Counted from the stretch's first letter, positions 1-11,616 are shown. The stretch: DNA of 34,435 nucleotides from Podochytrium sp. JEL0797 (GCA_027596195.1 JADGJG010000171.1:1-34435), one strand, 5' to 3'. Notes: generated from the sequence alone by a model not told the origin. Numbers and translations are program-made.

Positions 1-107
1 GGACTCTGCTGAGATAATTTCAATATGCAGGGTAATGGCAGGTGTTTTTTAATTTGGATATTTGTTTATAAGTATTCCATTGCAAATAAAGCCAGCGGCG
101 GGTCCAG

Positions 108-362
108 TTAAAAAAAAAACAAGAGGAGGATGTTGGGGACGAGGAGGGTGTTCGGGACGAGGAGGAAGTGATGCTGACGGTGAAACCAGCAGCAGGGTAT
201 GATTCAAAGTTGAAGCCGCTGTTGAAGGAAATGTGTTGGTTGCGAGGTTTGCGATTGGGAGGAAACAAGGGGGATTTGGTGGCGAGGCTAGAGAGGTGCG
301 ACGGAGAAGAGGAGGGAAACAAAGATGGCGAGGATAAGGAGAATGAGGGGGGATCAGCTTGA
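108..362 (+). CDS. SAP-domain protein, 3'-terminal exon (5' partial)
   Basis: An open frame ending in TGA at 360-362 encodes an acidic stretch followed by a SAP-like helix-turn-helix (LKPLLKEM..GLRLGGNKGDLVARL, about 15-25 residues before an acidic tail). SAP motifs bind AT-rich DNA in chromatin and RNA-processing factors. No start codon is visible. The frame is open from 90, and a CAG at 105-107 could be a splice acceptor, which would make this the last exon of a gene lying left of the window. The tail is Glu/Asp/Lys-rich. The exon boundary is inferred. The SAP pattern (spaced leucines, G-x-K-x-x-L-V-x-R-L) is seen directly, but a single short motif cannot give a protein name. Confidence 0.5.
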   Translation, partial: LKKKQEEDVGDEEGVRDEEEVMLTVKPAAGYDSKLKPLLKEMCWLRGLRLGGNKGDLVARLERCDGEEEGNKDGEDKENEGGSA

Positions 363-811
363 AAGAAAGTCAGAATGCAGTAATGGTTATATGGGTTGTT
401 TATTATGCTCAAGTATCCATAAAGATCGTTATCTGGTGTTGTTTTCTATGAGTTTCAACAACAATCGCAATAAGAAAACAAACTCACCGAAAAAGCAATG
501 TCCACCTATGAGACTTCACCGATATCATATAGTATATTGTTGATAGCTATGGTTAAAGATGTGGTGACCGGTGTACTAAATTGCGGAAACTGCGATTAAA
601 TGCTCAAAAGGTTGCGATCCACTCATCTGGAGTCCAAATCAAATGTCCACAGCATTTTTTCGAGTCATTTCCTCACGAGGATGGAACGACAATATTTTCC
701 TTGACGGGACCCTCCCTCGTATTATGCCCTTGTGAGCAACCAAAAATGCGAAGCTTGATAGCGGGACAGGGATCGTGCATCCCACGAAAAAAACCTGCAA
801 TTATGCCAACT
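363..811. other. intergenic, nothing recognised
   Basis: This stretch separates the SAP-gene stop codon from the tRNA terminator. Short open frames occur on both strands, but none shows a recognisable domain, splice pattern or coding-like codon use. It presumably holds the 3' UTR of the SAP gene. Confidence 0.5.
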
Positions 812-816
812 AAAAA
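812..816 (-). terminator. RNA polymerase III T-stretch terminator
   Basis: Five T residues on the minus strand follow directly after the discriminator base of tRNA-Ser. This is the usual pol III stop signal. Confidence 0.75.
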
Positions 817-898
817 CGACAACGGCAGGACTTGAACCTGCGCTCCCAGAGGGAAATGCATTTCGAGTGCATCGCCTTAACCACTCGGCCACGTTGCC
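817..898 (-). tRNA. tRNA-Ser(CGA)
   Basis: Read on the minus strand, an 82-nt intronless type II tRNA folds cleanly. The acceptor stem GGCAACG pairs with CGTTGTC (one G-U), and the discriminator is G. The D arm carries the A-box-like TGGCCGAGTGGTTAAGG. The anticodon stem is ATGCA/TGCAT around the loop CTCGAAA. A long variable arm (CCCTCTGGG hairpin) follows, then a T arm GCAGG/CCTGC with TTCAAGT. The anticodon CGA (plus-strand 863-865) and the long variable arm identify a serine tRNA reading UCG codons. Internal A and B boxes would drive pol III transcription, and a T5 terminator follows. Confidence 0.97.
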
Positions 899-1139
899 AT
901 GTATGTTCAATGGGATGTGATATTTGTCAGGTCAAAAATTAAAAGGAAAAATAATCGGCCCAGACGCCCGCGTAATGTCGAAGCCTCGAAGCCCCGAAGC
1001 CCCAATACCCAATCTCCTGCTTTCGTATTCGATTGCCTTGTATGACTTTCGAGGTGCGTCATCATTTCCGCCTTTTGTTTGCCAAAAGAAAAAACAGTTC
1101 GAAACTGCACCGAAAACTACCCGCAACCTGCCTGCAAAC

Positions 1140-1471
1140 ATGCAACTCGTCACCCTCCTGAACGAAGAAGAAGAATACGCTTTCAAGGACATGAAAGCAG
1201 CGGCCATGAAGAAATGCGATCCCGCAGTTGCCGGTACGATCCTTGATCCCGAACGAAAACGAAACCTGCTTACTTTGCACATTCCGCAGATTTCATGGCT
1301 TGTGCACGCAACAGGACCTTTACCGGATTCGTGGTTTGCAGGCCAATGCTCAAGGCCATGAATGATTGCCTGGGGCAGTTCACGAGTGAAGAGAGTCGTG
1401 ATGCGTTCAGAGCGGAGATTTATGCGAGGAAGGAGGAGAGAATCAGAGAGATGGCAGAGAAACAACAATAA
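1140..1471 (+). CDS. CMC1: Cmc1-like twin CX9C mitochondrial COX assembly protein
   Basis: Two exons (1140-1233, 1290-1471) joined across a 56-nt GT-AG intron encode 91 aa. The mature frame has exactly two CX9C motifs, C-x9-C around CDPAVADFMAC and again around VCRPMLKAMNDC, the first of them created by the splice. Twin CX9C proteins of the Cmc1 family are imported and oxidised by the Mia40 relay in the intermembrane space and act in copper handling and Cox1 maturation during cytochrome c oxidase assembly. The C terminus is a charged helix rich in Glu, Lys and Arg. An AATAAA overlaps the stop codon (1467-1472), and the P5B ATPase start lies only 80 bp downstream on the same strand. Cmc2 is the nearest alternative identity. 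Confidence 0.88.
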
Positions 1472-1551
1472 AAGAGAATCATCTGCTCGAGAGAGTTGTG
1501 GCAGATCCGCGGGCAACGATCGAAAAAAGAAGTCCAAACGACCGCGGATGC

Positions 1552-4500
1552 ATGATGCAAGAAACGGAACCTCTCCTCGCGCAACCTGACATCAACGGTC
1601 ACCCAAACCGCACATGGTACGGATCGACGGCAAACGGAACTCCGCTCGAACCGACAAAGTGCCACAGCCAAAAGGCGATTGTCGATGACATTCAAGAGGA
1701 ATACGTTCTCCTCCTCCGCGGCTTCAAATACCACTGGGCCCGCCTGTGGCTCTCTCGGCTTCTGTATCTTGTCTCGCTCGGCACTGTCTATCTGTTCTGC
1801 CGCTGGTTCCCCGGGGTCGGCGCCAAACTCCAAAGTGTCAAATGTTCGATCGACGAGGCCGACACAATCTGCATTGCGAATCCGTTCGGCGAAATCAGTG
1901 TTGCCAAAGTGTCGCGTGTGCCTCTGCCGGGCGGAAAGCTGTCGGACGTGTTCCCCGTCAAGCAGCCAGACCTTGACCTCGACCTCGATGACGATCCGCC
2001 GATGGAAACCATCAGCGTCTTCCATTTCAACAGCATCAAGTTCATTCTCAACCCAACAACGCTGCGATATGAAACCATCTTGAACTGGAGGGATCCGTGG
2101 TGGGGTTATGCGAACATGGCACAGGGGATGGATTCCGAGGCGGAGATCAACAAGCGACAAATCATCTTTGGCGAAAACCGAGTGAAAGTCGAAAAGTACC
2201 CGTGGATCGACTTGCTCATGGAGGAGCTTCTGAATCCCATTTTCATCTTTCAAGCGCTCTGTATGGTGCAGTGGTTTTCAGACGAATACGAGCTTTATGG
2301 CCGCTTCATTTTGTTTGTCTCTGTCATCTCCGTCATTCTCGCGTTCTGGGAAACGACGGAGAAAGAGAAGCTGTTGGAGGGCATGTGCCAGCACACTGGG
2401 ATCGTCAACGTCAAGCGGAAGGGTGTGTGGAACGTGATTCAAGCGACCGAGCTTGTTCCGGGGGATGTGATCGAGGTTGGGATTATTCTCCCCACTCTTC
2501 CCTGTGACGCGGTGCTCATCAGTGGCAGCTGCATCATGAACGAAGGGATGCTCACGGGAGAGAGTAAGCCCGTCCCCAAATCCGCCATTCTGCCCGATGA
2601 GCTGTCGGAACTGGACTTTTCCGTCGCTGACCCGTCAAACTCGCGTCAAATGTCTCGCTTCTTTCTCTTTTTGGGTACCAAAGTCATTCGTGCGAGTGGT
2701 GAAGAAACTGTTGGCGCGTTTCACGATTCCTCCGACAAGCTTGAAGCTTTGGCATTGGTTGTCCGGACGGGGATGAATACAACCAAGGTTTTCTGTGCTT
2801 TTTTTATCTGCGCGGAAATTTGTTTCTAACATTCTGGAAACAACAGGGCTGCCTCATCCGGTCGATCATGTATCCAAAACCGGAAACGTTCAACTACATC
2901 CAAGAGTCCCTCAGTTACTGCATCCTGCTGGCTGTGCTTTCCCTTGCCGGCGCACTAATCACCATATTCCGGTTTCACCAAGAGGGGTTCCCTTGGGACG
3001 TGATCAAGTTGAGAACAGGGGATTTGTTTTCCATCGCAGTACCAGTTGCGCTGCCTGCGACCATTGCCGTTGGTGTCGGATTTTCAATCGGTCGATTAAA
3101 GAGAGTTGGGATTTACTGCCTCTCCGCGGCTCGAGTCAATGTTTGTGGTCAGATTGAGGTTTGTGGTCGTTTTTGATGTTTCTTTTTCCGTCAAATTCTG
3201 ACACGCGTCACGAAATTTCCTTTCAAGGTGATGTGCTTTGACAAGACCGGAACATTGACGCAAGAAGGGCTTGATATCCTTGGCTTTCGTTGCGCTATCC
3301 CCGGCTCCGACCTGGGCAAACCGTGCCGATTCACCCACATTCTGAGCTGTGCTCAAGACGCGTTTGATATGCACTTCTATTCTGGTGTTTCGCACGACCA
3401 CGTTTACGAACTCGGATCTCCTACGTCCGACACAACCTCCCCGGACATCCCCAAAATCATCACGGCCATGGCTTCTTGTCATTCAATCAAAGTCCTCGAC
3501 GGAGAGCTCATTGGCGACCCTGTTGACCTCAAAATGTTTGAGCTCAGTGAGTGGGAAATCGAGGAAGGTTCCTCCGGTGGTGTTGGTGGCCAATTCACGT
3601 CCCTCATTGTCCGACCCCCGGGCAATTCAGATTTCAAGGAGGCGCTGAAGGACTCTGTCAAAGCTTCGCTTTCGCCGATGGGATCTCCCGTTCAAACGTC
3701 TTTGGATAGCCAACTGCAAACGATGCCCACGGAAATTGGAGTGATTCGGTCGTTCGATTTTGTCAACAAACTGCGGCGAATGTCTGTCATCACGCGACGG
3801 TTGACGTACGATCGAAAAGGCGTTCATTCTCTTCGGCAATCCGTGTCGATGGATGATTTGCTGAGGAAACCGAAGCCTTCCAAGCAGTTTGACGTGTACT
3901 GCAAGGGCGCGCCGGAAGTGATTTTGTCCCTCTGCGTGCCTTCTTCGAGTAAGAAACTTGCTGAAATTCCCTCCCTTGGCCGCTTTTGCTGATTCTAAAA
4001 ATCAGTTCCTCCCGACTACGGCCAACTCCTTCGCCGATACGCGCACCACGGGTACCACGTCATCGCCATCTCCACCAAAACCATCACCAACATCAGCTGG
4101 CTCCGCTTGATGCGCATGCGTCGACAAGACGTGGAACGCGACCTTCAATTCCTCGGCTTCCTCGTGTTTGAAAACAAGCTCAAACCCGTCACGGAATACG
4201 TCGTCTCTACCCTCCACGCGGCCAAAATCCGCCAAATCATGTGCACGGGCGACAACATCCTCACCGCCATCAGTGTCGCGCGGGATTGTGGAATCATGGA
4301 CTCGGACTGTCGCGTGTTTGCTCCGCATTTCGAATCCGAGAACCGCGACGCGGACGCGACAATCATTTGGGAGGATGTGGATCAAGATGAGCGTGCAATG
4401 TCGAATATCAGCATGCAGTTGGAACTGGATCCGGTGACAATGAGGCCCGTGATTGCCATCAAAACGGTCGATATTCTGGATCCGGAGGAAGACGATCGGT

Positions 4501-5947
4501 TTCGGCCAGAGAGATTTGTGGAGGTGGAGATTCGAGAGGAATACCAGTTGGCTGTTACGGGAGAAGTGTTTGCGTGGTATTTGGAGCACAGCAACAAAAT
4601 GAATACGTTTTTCCGGGTGAGTGCGGCTGGATTTTTTCATTCTCGGACTCGTCTAAGATTTCATTCACAGATGCTCGTGAAAGCGCAAGTGTATGCGCGA
4701 ATGTCTCCGGAGCAAAAGAAACTCCTGGTTGCGAGTTTGCAAGAACTCGGTTATTGTGTCGGGTTTTGCGGGGACGGCGCAAACGGTGGGAAATCTCAAT
4801 TATCCGACTTTTCAACGTCACGATGTGCTAATTTTTGATTCGACAGATTGGGGAGCCTTGCAGGCCGCAGACGTTGGCGTTTCGCTCTCCGAGGTCGAGA
4901 TTTCGGTCGCCGCTCCGTTCACATCACAATGCAACTCGATCTCCTGCATCGTGACACTGATTCGCGAAGGACGTGCCTCTCTCGTGACGTCCTTTGGGAG
5001 CAGCAAATACATGATTGTCAACGGCTTGATTCAATTCACCTCCGTCATGATTTTGTATTCGATACCAACCAATCTTGGCAATAACATGTTTCCTTACATT
5101 GGTAAGTGAATTTCTACTTGATTTAATATGTTTCTTACGCCATTTCGATCAGATCTACTTCTCACGGTCCCCATCGCGATTTTTATGTCCGAATCCGGCC
5201 CTCACGAACTTCTCGACGCCAAACGCCCCACCACCTCCTTCGCTTCCAAGAAAATACTCTTTTCAGTTGTCGGCCAAACACTGATTCAAGCCTTCTTCCA
5301 AGCTCTCATATTTTATTATGTTCGTTTCATGCCGTTTTACATGGCGCCACGTGTCGATTTACCCGAAGACGTGTTCCGCTGTTACGAAAACACGGTCGTT
5401 TTTCTTTTGAGCACATACCAGTACCTGTTTATTGCCATTATTTATTGCGATGGAGCGCCGTACCGCGAAAATTTCTGGAGAAACAGTTGAGCCCCCCCGC
5501 GTGTTTGTTTTTCCCCCGCCGAGATTCCTCGACTAACACGCCCCCCTAAATCGAACAGCACGATTCATTTTCACCATCGCCGTCCTCTTTTCAATCAACC
5601 TCTACATGACCCTCTCCCCCTCCGAATACGTTCTCGAAACTATGGATCTCATCTCCCTCCCCATGCACGGACGCCTCTTTGTGCTCTGCTTCGCGGCCTT
5701 GAACCTCGTTGTCACGTCGGCGGCTGAAATCTGGGTGATTCCCGTGTGTGCAAAGTTGGCGGGGTGGGCGTGGATTGAGTATTCCGCGAGCCGGTTGGAC
5801 CAGGATGATGAGGTTGTGGATGATGCGGGGCCGTCGACGTGGTCGGAGAGCACGAGGGCGATTAGGAGGGAGAAGGCGATACGAAGGAAGTGGAGGCGGA
5901 AGGGGAAGCTGTACAAAATCGTTGAGCAAGACATTGAGTATTATTAA
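1552..5947 (+). CDS. YPK9: P5B-type ATPase (ATP13A2/Ypk9-like polyamine transporter)
   Basis: Eight exons (1552-2787, 2847-3158, 3228-3948, 4006-4616, 4671-4785, 4847-5101, 5153-5485, 5559-5947) close to 1323 aa. All P-type ATPase signatures are present: TGES (about 335-338), phosphorylation loop DKTGTLT (Asp about 521), KGAPE, TGDN, and GDGAND (about 994-999, with its final Asp split by an intron). Family features such as RLKRVGIYCLS, the QIEV-MCFDKTGTL junction and GRASLVTSF-type residues match P5B pumps. These export polyamines from late endosomes, lysosomes or the fungal vacuole and affect metal tolerance. The M4 motif reads PVALP (3042-3056) rather than the usual PPALP. The first in-frame ATG (1552) is chosen; the next is 1555. 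An out-of-frame ATG lies at 1548. Intron 7 begins GTTGAG. AATAAA overlaps the stop (5946-5951). Confidence 0.95.
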
Positions 5948-6060
5948 TAAAGGGAATGGGAGAAAATAAACTCAATTTTTTTTCTTATTCGTATCCAAAC
6001 AAAACGAAATTAGATATAAAGCAACTTATTCCTCATGAATGCACCCCCACCACATAAAAT

Positions 6061-7703
6061 CTACATCTCAGCCTCCACATCCGCGTCAAGAACGCCAAAA
6101 ACGTTCACAGGCTTCACCACCTTCGCTTTCTGCTGAGGAACCGCAGCCGGCGCAGCAGCCTTGGCCGCAGGAGCCGCCTTGCGTTCACCACCAAACGCAC
6201 CAAACTGCTGAGACTTGCCAGCAGGCGCCGGGCGCGGGCCATCGCGTCTCCAGCTTCCCTCCGCAGGGGCAGCAGCAGCCGCACCAGCAACAGCCTCCTT
6301 GGGCTTCTCCGCCTCTCTAGCCTTCTTGGCCGCCTCCTGAGCCGCACGCTTCTCCTCCTCCTTCAATCTGTGCTTCTCCTCAATTCTCGCCATAATCGCA
6401 TCCTCATCACGCGCGTGGGCAGATCCAAAGGGGTTCGGCTTGGTCGGCTTGTTGGCCTCCTGGGGAGAAGTCGCAGACGCCTCCGGAGCAGCCGTACGCG
6501 GCTTCAGGTCAAGTCTCTTGCGCTCCATGGGAGCCGCCGACTCGGACGCAGCAGGCGCCGCATTGAATCTGTCACGGAATCCACCTTCACGGCGCTCGAA
6601 TCCAGTGTCCCGACCCCCCCCGAATCCACCTTCACGGCGGTCACCCCCGTATCCACCACGGTCACCTCCGAATCCACCCTCGCGGCGGTCTCCTCCGAAT
6701 CCACCTTCGCGACGGTCACCCCCGAATCCACCTTCGCGACGGTCTCCTCCGTATTCGCGACGCTCGCCTCCAAAGGCACTCTCGCGGGCGGGAGCGGCCG
6801 GGTCACGACGTCTCCAGTCGCTGGGGCTGTCGTCGATGGTGCTGAATCGGGTGTCTCCGCGTTCACGGCCAGAGTTGTTGAAGCTGCGGTTTCCGCCAGT
6901 CTTGCCTATCAAAGGAATATACTGCATCAGCTAACCTAGACGAGGAATAGAATGCAAGTCGACAATGTTTTTTCACCTTCGGAAACGTCAATCTTGATGG
7001 CGCGACCTCTCACGCTCTCGCCGTGCAAAGCCACAGCTCCCTTGAGGGATTCGACATCTTCGAATTCGCAGTACCCGAATCCCTTGATGTTGTCTTCCGT
7101 GTCGCGGATCAAGCGGATGGATTTGACCTGTGTCGTAAGCGTGTCAGAGATTTTTGAAAATGGGGGGCCAACAGCGCAGGAGGGGATCGAGAGGTTCCAG
7201 GCTTCCGAAAAGCCACCGATTCCCTCCCGATATCTGCCAAGCAATAACGGTCGGTCGTATTCTCACCTGCAACTGGCTAAACAAGTTCTCGATATCTCTG
7301 TCCGACACTTCGTACGAGAGGTTTCCAATGTACGCCTGGTAAGGTGGTTGGTTGGGGTACACAATGTCGGTACGGGGGCCGGTAGGAGCTCTGCTGCTGG
7401 CCGGGCCAGTGGGGACTGCATTGTCGAAATCAGCCGATTAGCTTTCCCTCGCATCTCGAATCGTCCAAATCCCAAACACATACGTGGAGCCTCGTATCCG
7501 CTGGACGAGTAAGCGGCTAAAAACCAAACCAAGGGTGGTGTCAGTGGAGATTTTGGCCATTCATTGGCCCCGCAGCGCAACAAGAGGGTTCACTCACGTC
7601 CAGAGGGCAAGTCACCGACATCGTCGGCCCAGGCACTGCCAGTGTTTTCATCGGCGAGGAATGACCCGAGGGACATCTTTTGAGCTTTCGGCTTGGGTCC
7701 CAT
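6061..7703 (-). CDS. TIF3: translation initiation factor eIF4B (Tif3-like)
   Basis: Five exons (7703-7598, 7516-7484, 7415-7267, 7127-6977, 6905-6061) give 427 aa. The N terminus has the eIF4B pattern ([14 protein letters not shown], then WADD and LPSGP). A single RRM spans about residues 73-147, with RNP2 AYIGNL (74-79) and RNP1 KGFGYCEF (111-118); the intron between exons 3 and 4 splits it. Then follows a [10 protein letters not shown] element, an Arg/Gly-rich repeat block and a charged helical region of Lys, Glu and Ala. eIF4B stimulates the eIF4A helicase and mRNA recruitment to the 43S complex, and the repeats resemble in style the RNA-binding repeats of yeast Tif3. The start ATG at 7703 is the only upstream Met in frame. 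eIF4H-like proteins are the alternative but are much shorter. Confidence 0.93.
6595..6775 (-). repeat. tandem repeats coding RREGGFGGD in eIF4B
   Basis: About six imperfect 27-nt units on the minus strand encode RREGGFGGD and close variants ([12 protein letters not shown]). The array is nearly homogeneous at nucleotide level in the middle copies. This suggests recent slippage or unequal exchange within the RGG-like, probably RNA-binding region. Confidence 0.85.
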
Positions 7704-8025
7704 CGTTTGATTTCGTTGTTGGAAAAGGGAAGAAAAAAAAACAAAAAACTAGATCGACCTTGCCACAATCAATCTGTTCTGAACCAGCATTCCCTTTCCT
7801 CTTTCGTTTTTACCGCTGGTGTTCTATATGAATGAGGAAGAAGTGTATCATATAAGAACAGATCCTTTTTCATTCAATATTCCCATCGAAAGTACGCTCC
7901 CAAAAGCATCAAGCACTGCACTCTCCTTCGTAGACTCAGAAACAATCCCTCAAGACTCGATCGCTGCCTGCAATCAGACAACGATCACGCGCGAGAGCGC
8001 TCCCTCGCTTTTTCTCAACCAAAAA
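7704..8025. promoter_or_regulatory. shared divergent upstream region of eIF4B and NDUFS7
   Basis: This 322-bp interval separates two divergent start codons. No convincing TATA box was found. The NDUFS7 reading frame stays open upstream to an ATG at 7828, so a longer N terminus is possible. I judge it untranslated, because the ATG at 8026 begins a typical mitochondrial presequence. Confidence 0.45.
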
Positions 8026-9228
8026 ATGTCCTTGGGTCTCCGCGTTTTCCACTCGCAGCGCCGCTCCATCGCACGGCTGGTCACCAAGGACAAGGGCCTC
8101 TCGTCCTTCGACTTCAAAGACTCGACCAACAAGCTCGCCGTGAACCCCTTCAACCTGCCTGGCCCGGCAAACAACGCTGCCGGTACAGAAAAAACGCACA
8201 TCCCCCAATCTCCACACCAGAACTCACCCTAACCCCCAAACAGAGTTTGTCCTCACCACCATCGACTCCATCTTCAACTGGACTCGCACGTCCTCGATCT
8301 GGCCCATGACTTTCGGTCTCGCCTGCTGCGCCGTGGAGATGATGCATATGGCCGCCGCGAGATATGACCAGGATAGACTCGGAATCGTGTTTAGAGCCTC
8401 GCCGAGACAGTCTGATGTCATGATTGTGGCTGGAACGTTGACCAACAAGATGGCTCCCGCGTTGCGCAAAGTGTACGTGTGGTTTCGACTCGAAATAGAA
8501 AGCGAAAAACGGGAATCGTGCTGCCGATCCCTCGTGTTGGTGGATCTGGTGCATGTGGGGAATGAGGATGCTGGATCACTGGCTTCATGCGGTGACTAGT
8601 GTGTCTTGCGGTCGTTTTTCGCCATTTGGAGATTCCAAACGCGCTCTCATCGGGGAGAGCGAAGCGAATTTCATTTTGCCGGAAGTAGAGGGGTTGCGCG
8701 AGCATATTTACACGGGACTCTGCTATACTATCACATCCTTGGATTGATCCATTCGGAGATGCCTCTGAAACGCGAAATCAAAGAATGCGAACTAATTCAC
8801 ACGCATACACACAACAGTTACGATCAGATGCCCGAACCAAGATGGGTTATTTCTATGGGCAGTTGTGAGTATTCGTCTTCTTGATCGTATTGCGTCATTG
8901 AGTGTGCGATTCTCGCCGCGCACATTGAGCCAGTGCCATGGATCATTTCTCATTCATGGATCACCCACAAAACAGGCGCCAACGGAGGAGGATACTACCA
9001 CTACTCGTACGCGGTCGTTCGTGGATGTGACCGCATCGTTCCCGTTGATATTTACGTGCCCGGATGCCCACCCACTGCAGAGGCGTTGATGTACGGAGTT
9101 TTGCAGCTTCAAAAGAAGATCAGACGCGAGAGAACCGCTCAAATGTGGTACAGGTAAGGCGGTCGTGTGTGCGATTCCGTGGTTTTAGCTGTTTGTTCTG
9201 ATTCGCGTTTTCCGTTTGTAGAAAGTGA
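8026..9228 (+). CDS. NDUFS7: NADH:ubiquinone oxidoreductase 20 kDa subunit (PSST/NDUFS7)
   Basis: Five exons (8026-8182, 8244-8472, 8818-8864, 8976-9153, 9222-9228) encode 205 aa. The last exon supplies only the final residues and the TGA. The N terminus is Arg/Ser-rich without acidic residues, as expected for a mitochondrial presequence. The four ligands of iron-sulfur cluster N2 are visible: the tandem Cys pair of GLACCAVEM (80, 81), MGSC (Cys 145, its codon split by an intron) and VPGCPP (Cys 175). The subunit sits at the quinone-binding junction of complex I. Presence of PSST implies this fungus keeps a proton-pumping complex I. Intron 2 (8473-8817, 345 nt) is unusually long here. AATAAA occurs at 9273-9278. 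Confidence 0.97.
8473..8817 (+). other. long intron 2 of NDUFS7
   Basis: This 345-nt GT-AG intron is several times longer than the typical 50-80 nt introns around it. It contains several stop codons in the host frame. I could not identify an embedded gene. A GAGAGCGAAGCGAAT stretch resembles the modules in the long RBR-ligase intron. Confidence 0.7.
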
Positions 9229-9272
9229 ATTCGGCTCTTGTTTTTGGGTTGATTGATTGTCTCTGTTTTTAC

Positions 9273-9278
9273 AATAAA
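9273..9278 (+). promoter_or_regulatory. polyadenylation signal AATAAA of NDUFS7
   Basis: A canonical AATAAA lies 45 nt after the NDUFS7 stop codon and 66 nt before the RPN3 start codon. Confidence 0.6.
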
Positions 9279-9343
9279 GAATCGAGAATGAGAGAAGGCG
9301 AGCTGAAAGGAGATCGCAAACAAAAAACGCTCGCACAAAAAAC

Positions 9344-11524
9344 ATGACCGTCTCCGCTGCCCCTGTCGCCGCGGCCTCTGAGGCACCCTTTGTGATTGCG
9401 GGTGAGTGACTGACTAGGAAGCGTTTAAGCCAGGCCCTACTAAGACGCACGCCCCTAGAAATCAAACAGGCGCTTCTCTTGCTCGACAAGAGCGTCTCCG
9501 CCAACGAGGCGCGCTTCGCCACGCGCGCCCTTCGCGCCACGGCAGCCATCCGCAAAAGACTCGATGCGAGTGTCCTCAACAAGGCCATCGCTGCCCTGCT
9601 TCCGAAGGGTAAAAAAACAAATCGAAAACAAGAGGGACGCGTCACTTATGAAACCACAGAGTCGCCCATCGTCAAAACACTCGCTAAATACCTCGCAAAG
9701 AGTGCAATGGATGTGGACACACCTGCCCTGGAGACCCAGAAGCCAGTGGTAACAGCGTGAAGTGTTGGTCGAAGCGATGCTCACAAAAACGCCCAGGCCG
9801 CCGTGGTCCCCGAAATCGAAGTCTACTTTGGTCTCCTCGTCCTCTTTTTCCTGCACGACACGGAAGCGAATGCTCACGTATGTCGCCATTTCGCCGTGTG
9901 ACCCTGGATCGAAAAAATACCAACTCAGCGCATGACCTCAAAAAACAACAGGGAATCACTCTGTCCTCCGAACTCGTGGATTACATCCAGAAAGTGAACA
10001 GAAGAACCATGGATCAGCTGTCTGCCAAGGTTTACTTTTACTACGAGAGGTTTTTTGAGATTGCGAACCGTTTGGCCGAAGTCAGACCGTGAGTTGCTGT
10101 TGATCGTTGCTTTTGAGAACAGAAAATAACGGTTATTTCCGCGATAGAAAACTCTTGGCGTCTCTTCGTACCGCCACTCTCAGACACGATGATGAGACCC
10201 AGGTGCGAACATGCGTTATTATTTTTCGCGCTGAATGGATCGACGGCGCGACCATATTGAGCGAAAGATGTATTGCGTATACTGCAGGATCGCGAGATTG
10301 TTGGGTGGTGGGAGTTGGACCAGGCGCTGTGGAATATCGTGCGAACCAGCATTAGGACTTGAAGTGGAGAACGCAAGCGCATGCAGCCATCCAGTGCATT
10401 ACATGCGGTGGAAGTTCCGACTTCGTATTTCTGCACCAACCACCCACCCCCTCCCTCATCGCGCTCTCCAAATCAACTCACACGAACCCCACTCACACCC
10501 CCCAGGCCGTCCTCCTGAACCTCCTCCTCAGAAACTACATCCACTTCAACCTCTACGACCAAGCCGACAAACTCGTGTCCAAAACGGCCTTCCCCGAAAC
10601 AGCCGGCAACTCGCAATCCGCGCGCTACTTTTACTACCTCGGCCGCATCAAGGCGATCCAGTTGGACTACACGGCGTCACACCGCGACCTCGTGCAGGCG
10701 ATTCGTAAGGCTCCCAAGACGCCCAAGTCGGCTGGGTTCCAGCAGGCTGTGCACAAGCTTGCGATTATTGTGCAGTTGTTGGTGGGGGAGATTCCGGAGA
10801 GAAGAATCTTTAGAGAGCCCTTTTTGATGAAGGCGTTGGTTCCGTACTTGAGCATTACTCAAGGTCTCGTATTTTTGATTCCTCTTCCCCCAAGTGATTT
10901 TTGTTTTCTTGACTTACCGAATCCCGCTGATCACTACAGCCGTCCGCATCGGAGACCTCTCCAAATTCCAAGAAACCCTCGCCAAACACACGGCCACGTT
11001 CCGCGCCGACAAAACGTACACGCTCATCCTGCGTTTGCGCCACAACGTCATCAAGACGGGCATCCGCATGATTTCGCTCGCGTACTCCAAAATCTCGTTG
11101 CGCGACATTTGCCTCAAACTCCAGCTTGACAGCGAGCAGGACGCCGAGTACATTGTGGCCAAGGCGATTCGGGATGGAGTCATTGATGCCGTGTTGGACC
11201 ATGAGAATGGGTTCATGAAGTCCAAGGTGTGTGTCTGTTATTATTTTTGTTGCAAGTGTTATTGTGTTCTGATTTCTTGTGTGGGAAAAATTGCAGGAAA
11301 ACGCCGACATCTACTCAACCAACGAGCCCCAAAACGCGTTCCACCAACGCATCAGTTTCTGCCTGAACCTCCACAACGACTCGGTCAAGGCCCTGCGTTT
11401 CCCGTACGCGAATGACCGCAAGGAGGTGAATTCGATGGATGCCATCCGTGAGGAGGAGAGACTGATTGCTGGGGAGCTGGCGGAGGGGGATTTGATGGAT
11501 GATGATGATATGGGTGACTTTTGA
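9344..11524 (+). CDS. RPN3: 26S proteasome regulatory subunit Rpn3 (PSMD3)
   Basis: Nine exons (9344-9401, 9459-9608, 9660-9748, 9797-9877, 9952-10088, 10148-10202, 10506-10863, 10940-11226, 11297-11524) close to 480 aa, slightly shorter than the roughly 520-535 aa of yeast and human orthologues. Diagnostic segments include [39 protein letters not shown] and [18 protein letters not shown] (TPR-like helices). A C-terminal PCI domain has [13 protein letters not shown] and a winged-helix part around [16 protein letters not shown]. The tail is highly acidic ([13 protein letters not shown]). Rpn3 is a lid scaffold subunit flanking the Rpn11 deubiquitinase. Intron 6 is 303 nt, unusual for this locus. 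AATAAA occurs at 11617-11622. Confidence 0.96.
10203..10505 (+). other. long intron 6 of RPN3
   Basis: This GT-AG intron is 303 nt long, with a pyrimidine/A-rich 3' third. It separates two strongly conserved exons (HDDETQ and [10 protein letters not shown]). No embedded RNA gene or transposon could be recognised. Confidence 0.7.
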
Positions 11525-11616
11525 GGAGGTTGCTTTTGTGGGAAAGTGGAAGGGTGTGGGGCGTTGGGGGGATTTTCGGAACTGGGGAGCGATGTGCTGG
11601 GGAAGGTGAAGCCGAG

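Noticed and set aside
722..910. Short open frames over the tRNA
   Set aside because: Explained fully by the folded tRNA-Ser(CGA) gene.
932..1537. Minus-strand open frame of 201 codons over CMC1
   Set aside because: Antisense to the twin CX9C gene; no recognisable motif and no splice logic.
7828..8025. N-terminal extension of NDUFS7 from the upstream in-frame ATG at 7828
   Set aside because: The ATG at 8026 starts a typical mitochondrial presequence; the upstream part is acidic and polar and does not look like a targeting signal.
10235..10708. Plus-strand open frame in the long RPN3 intron
   Set aside because: It runs out of frame into the conserved RPN3 exon, so it is a shadow rather than a nested gene.
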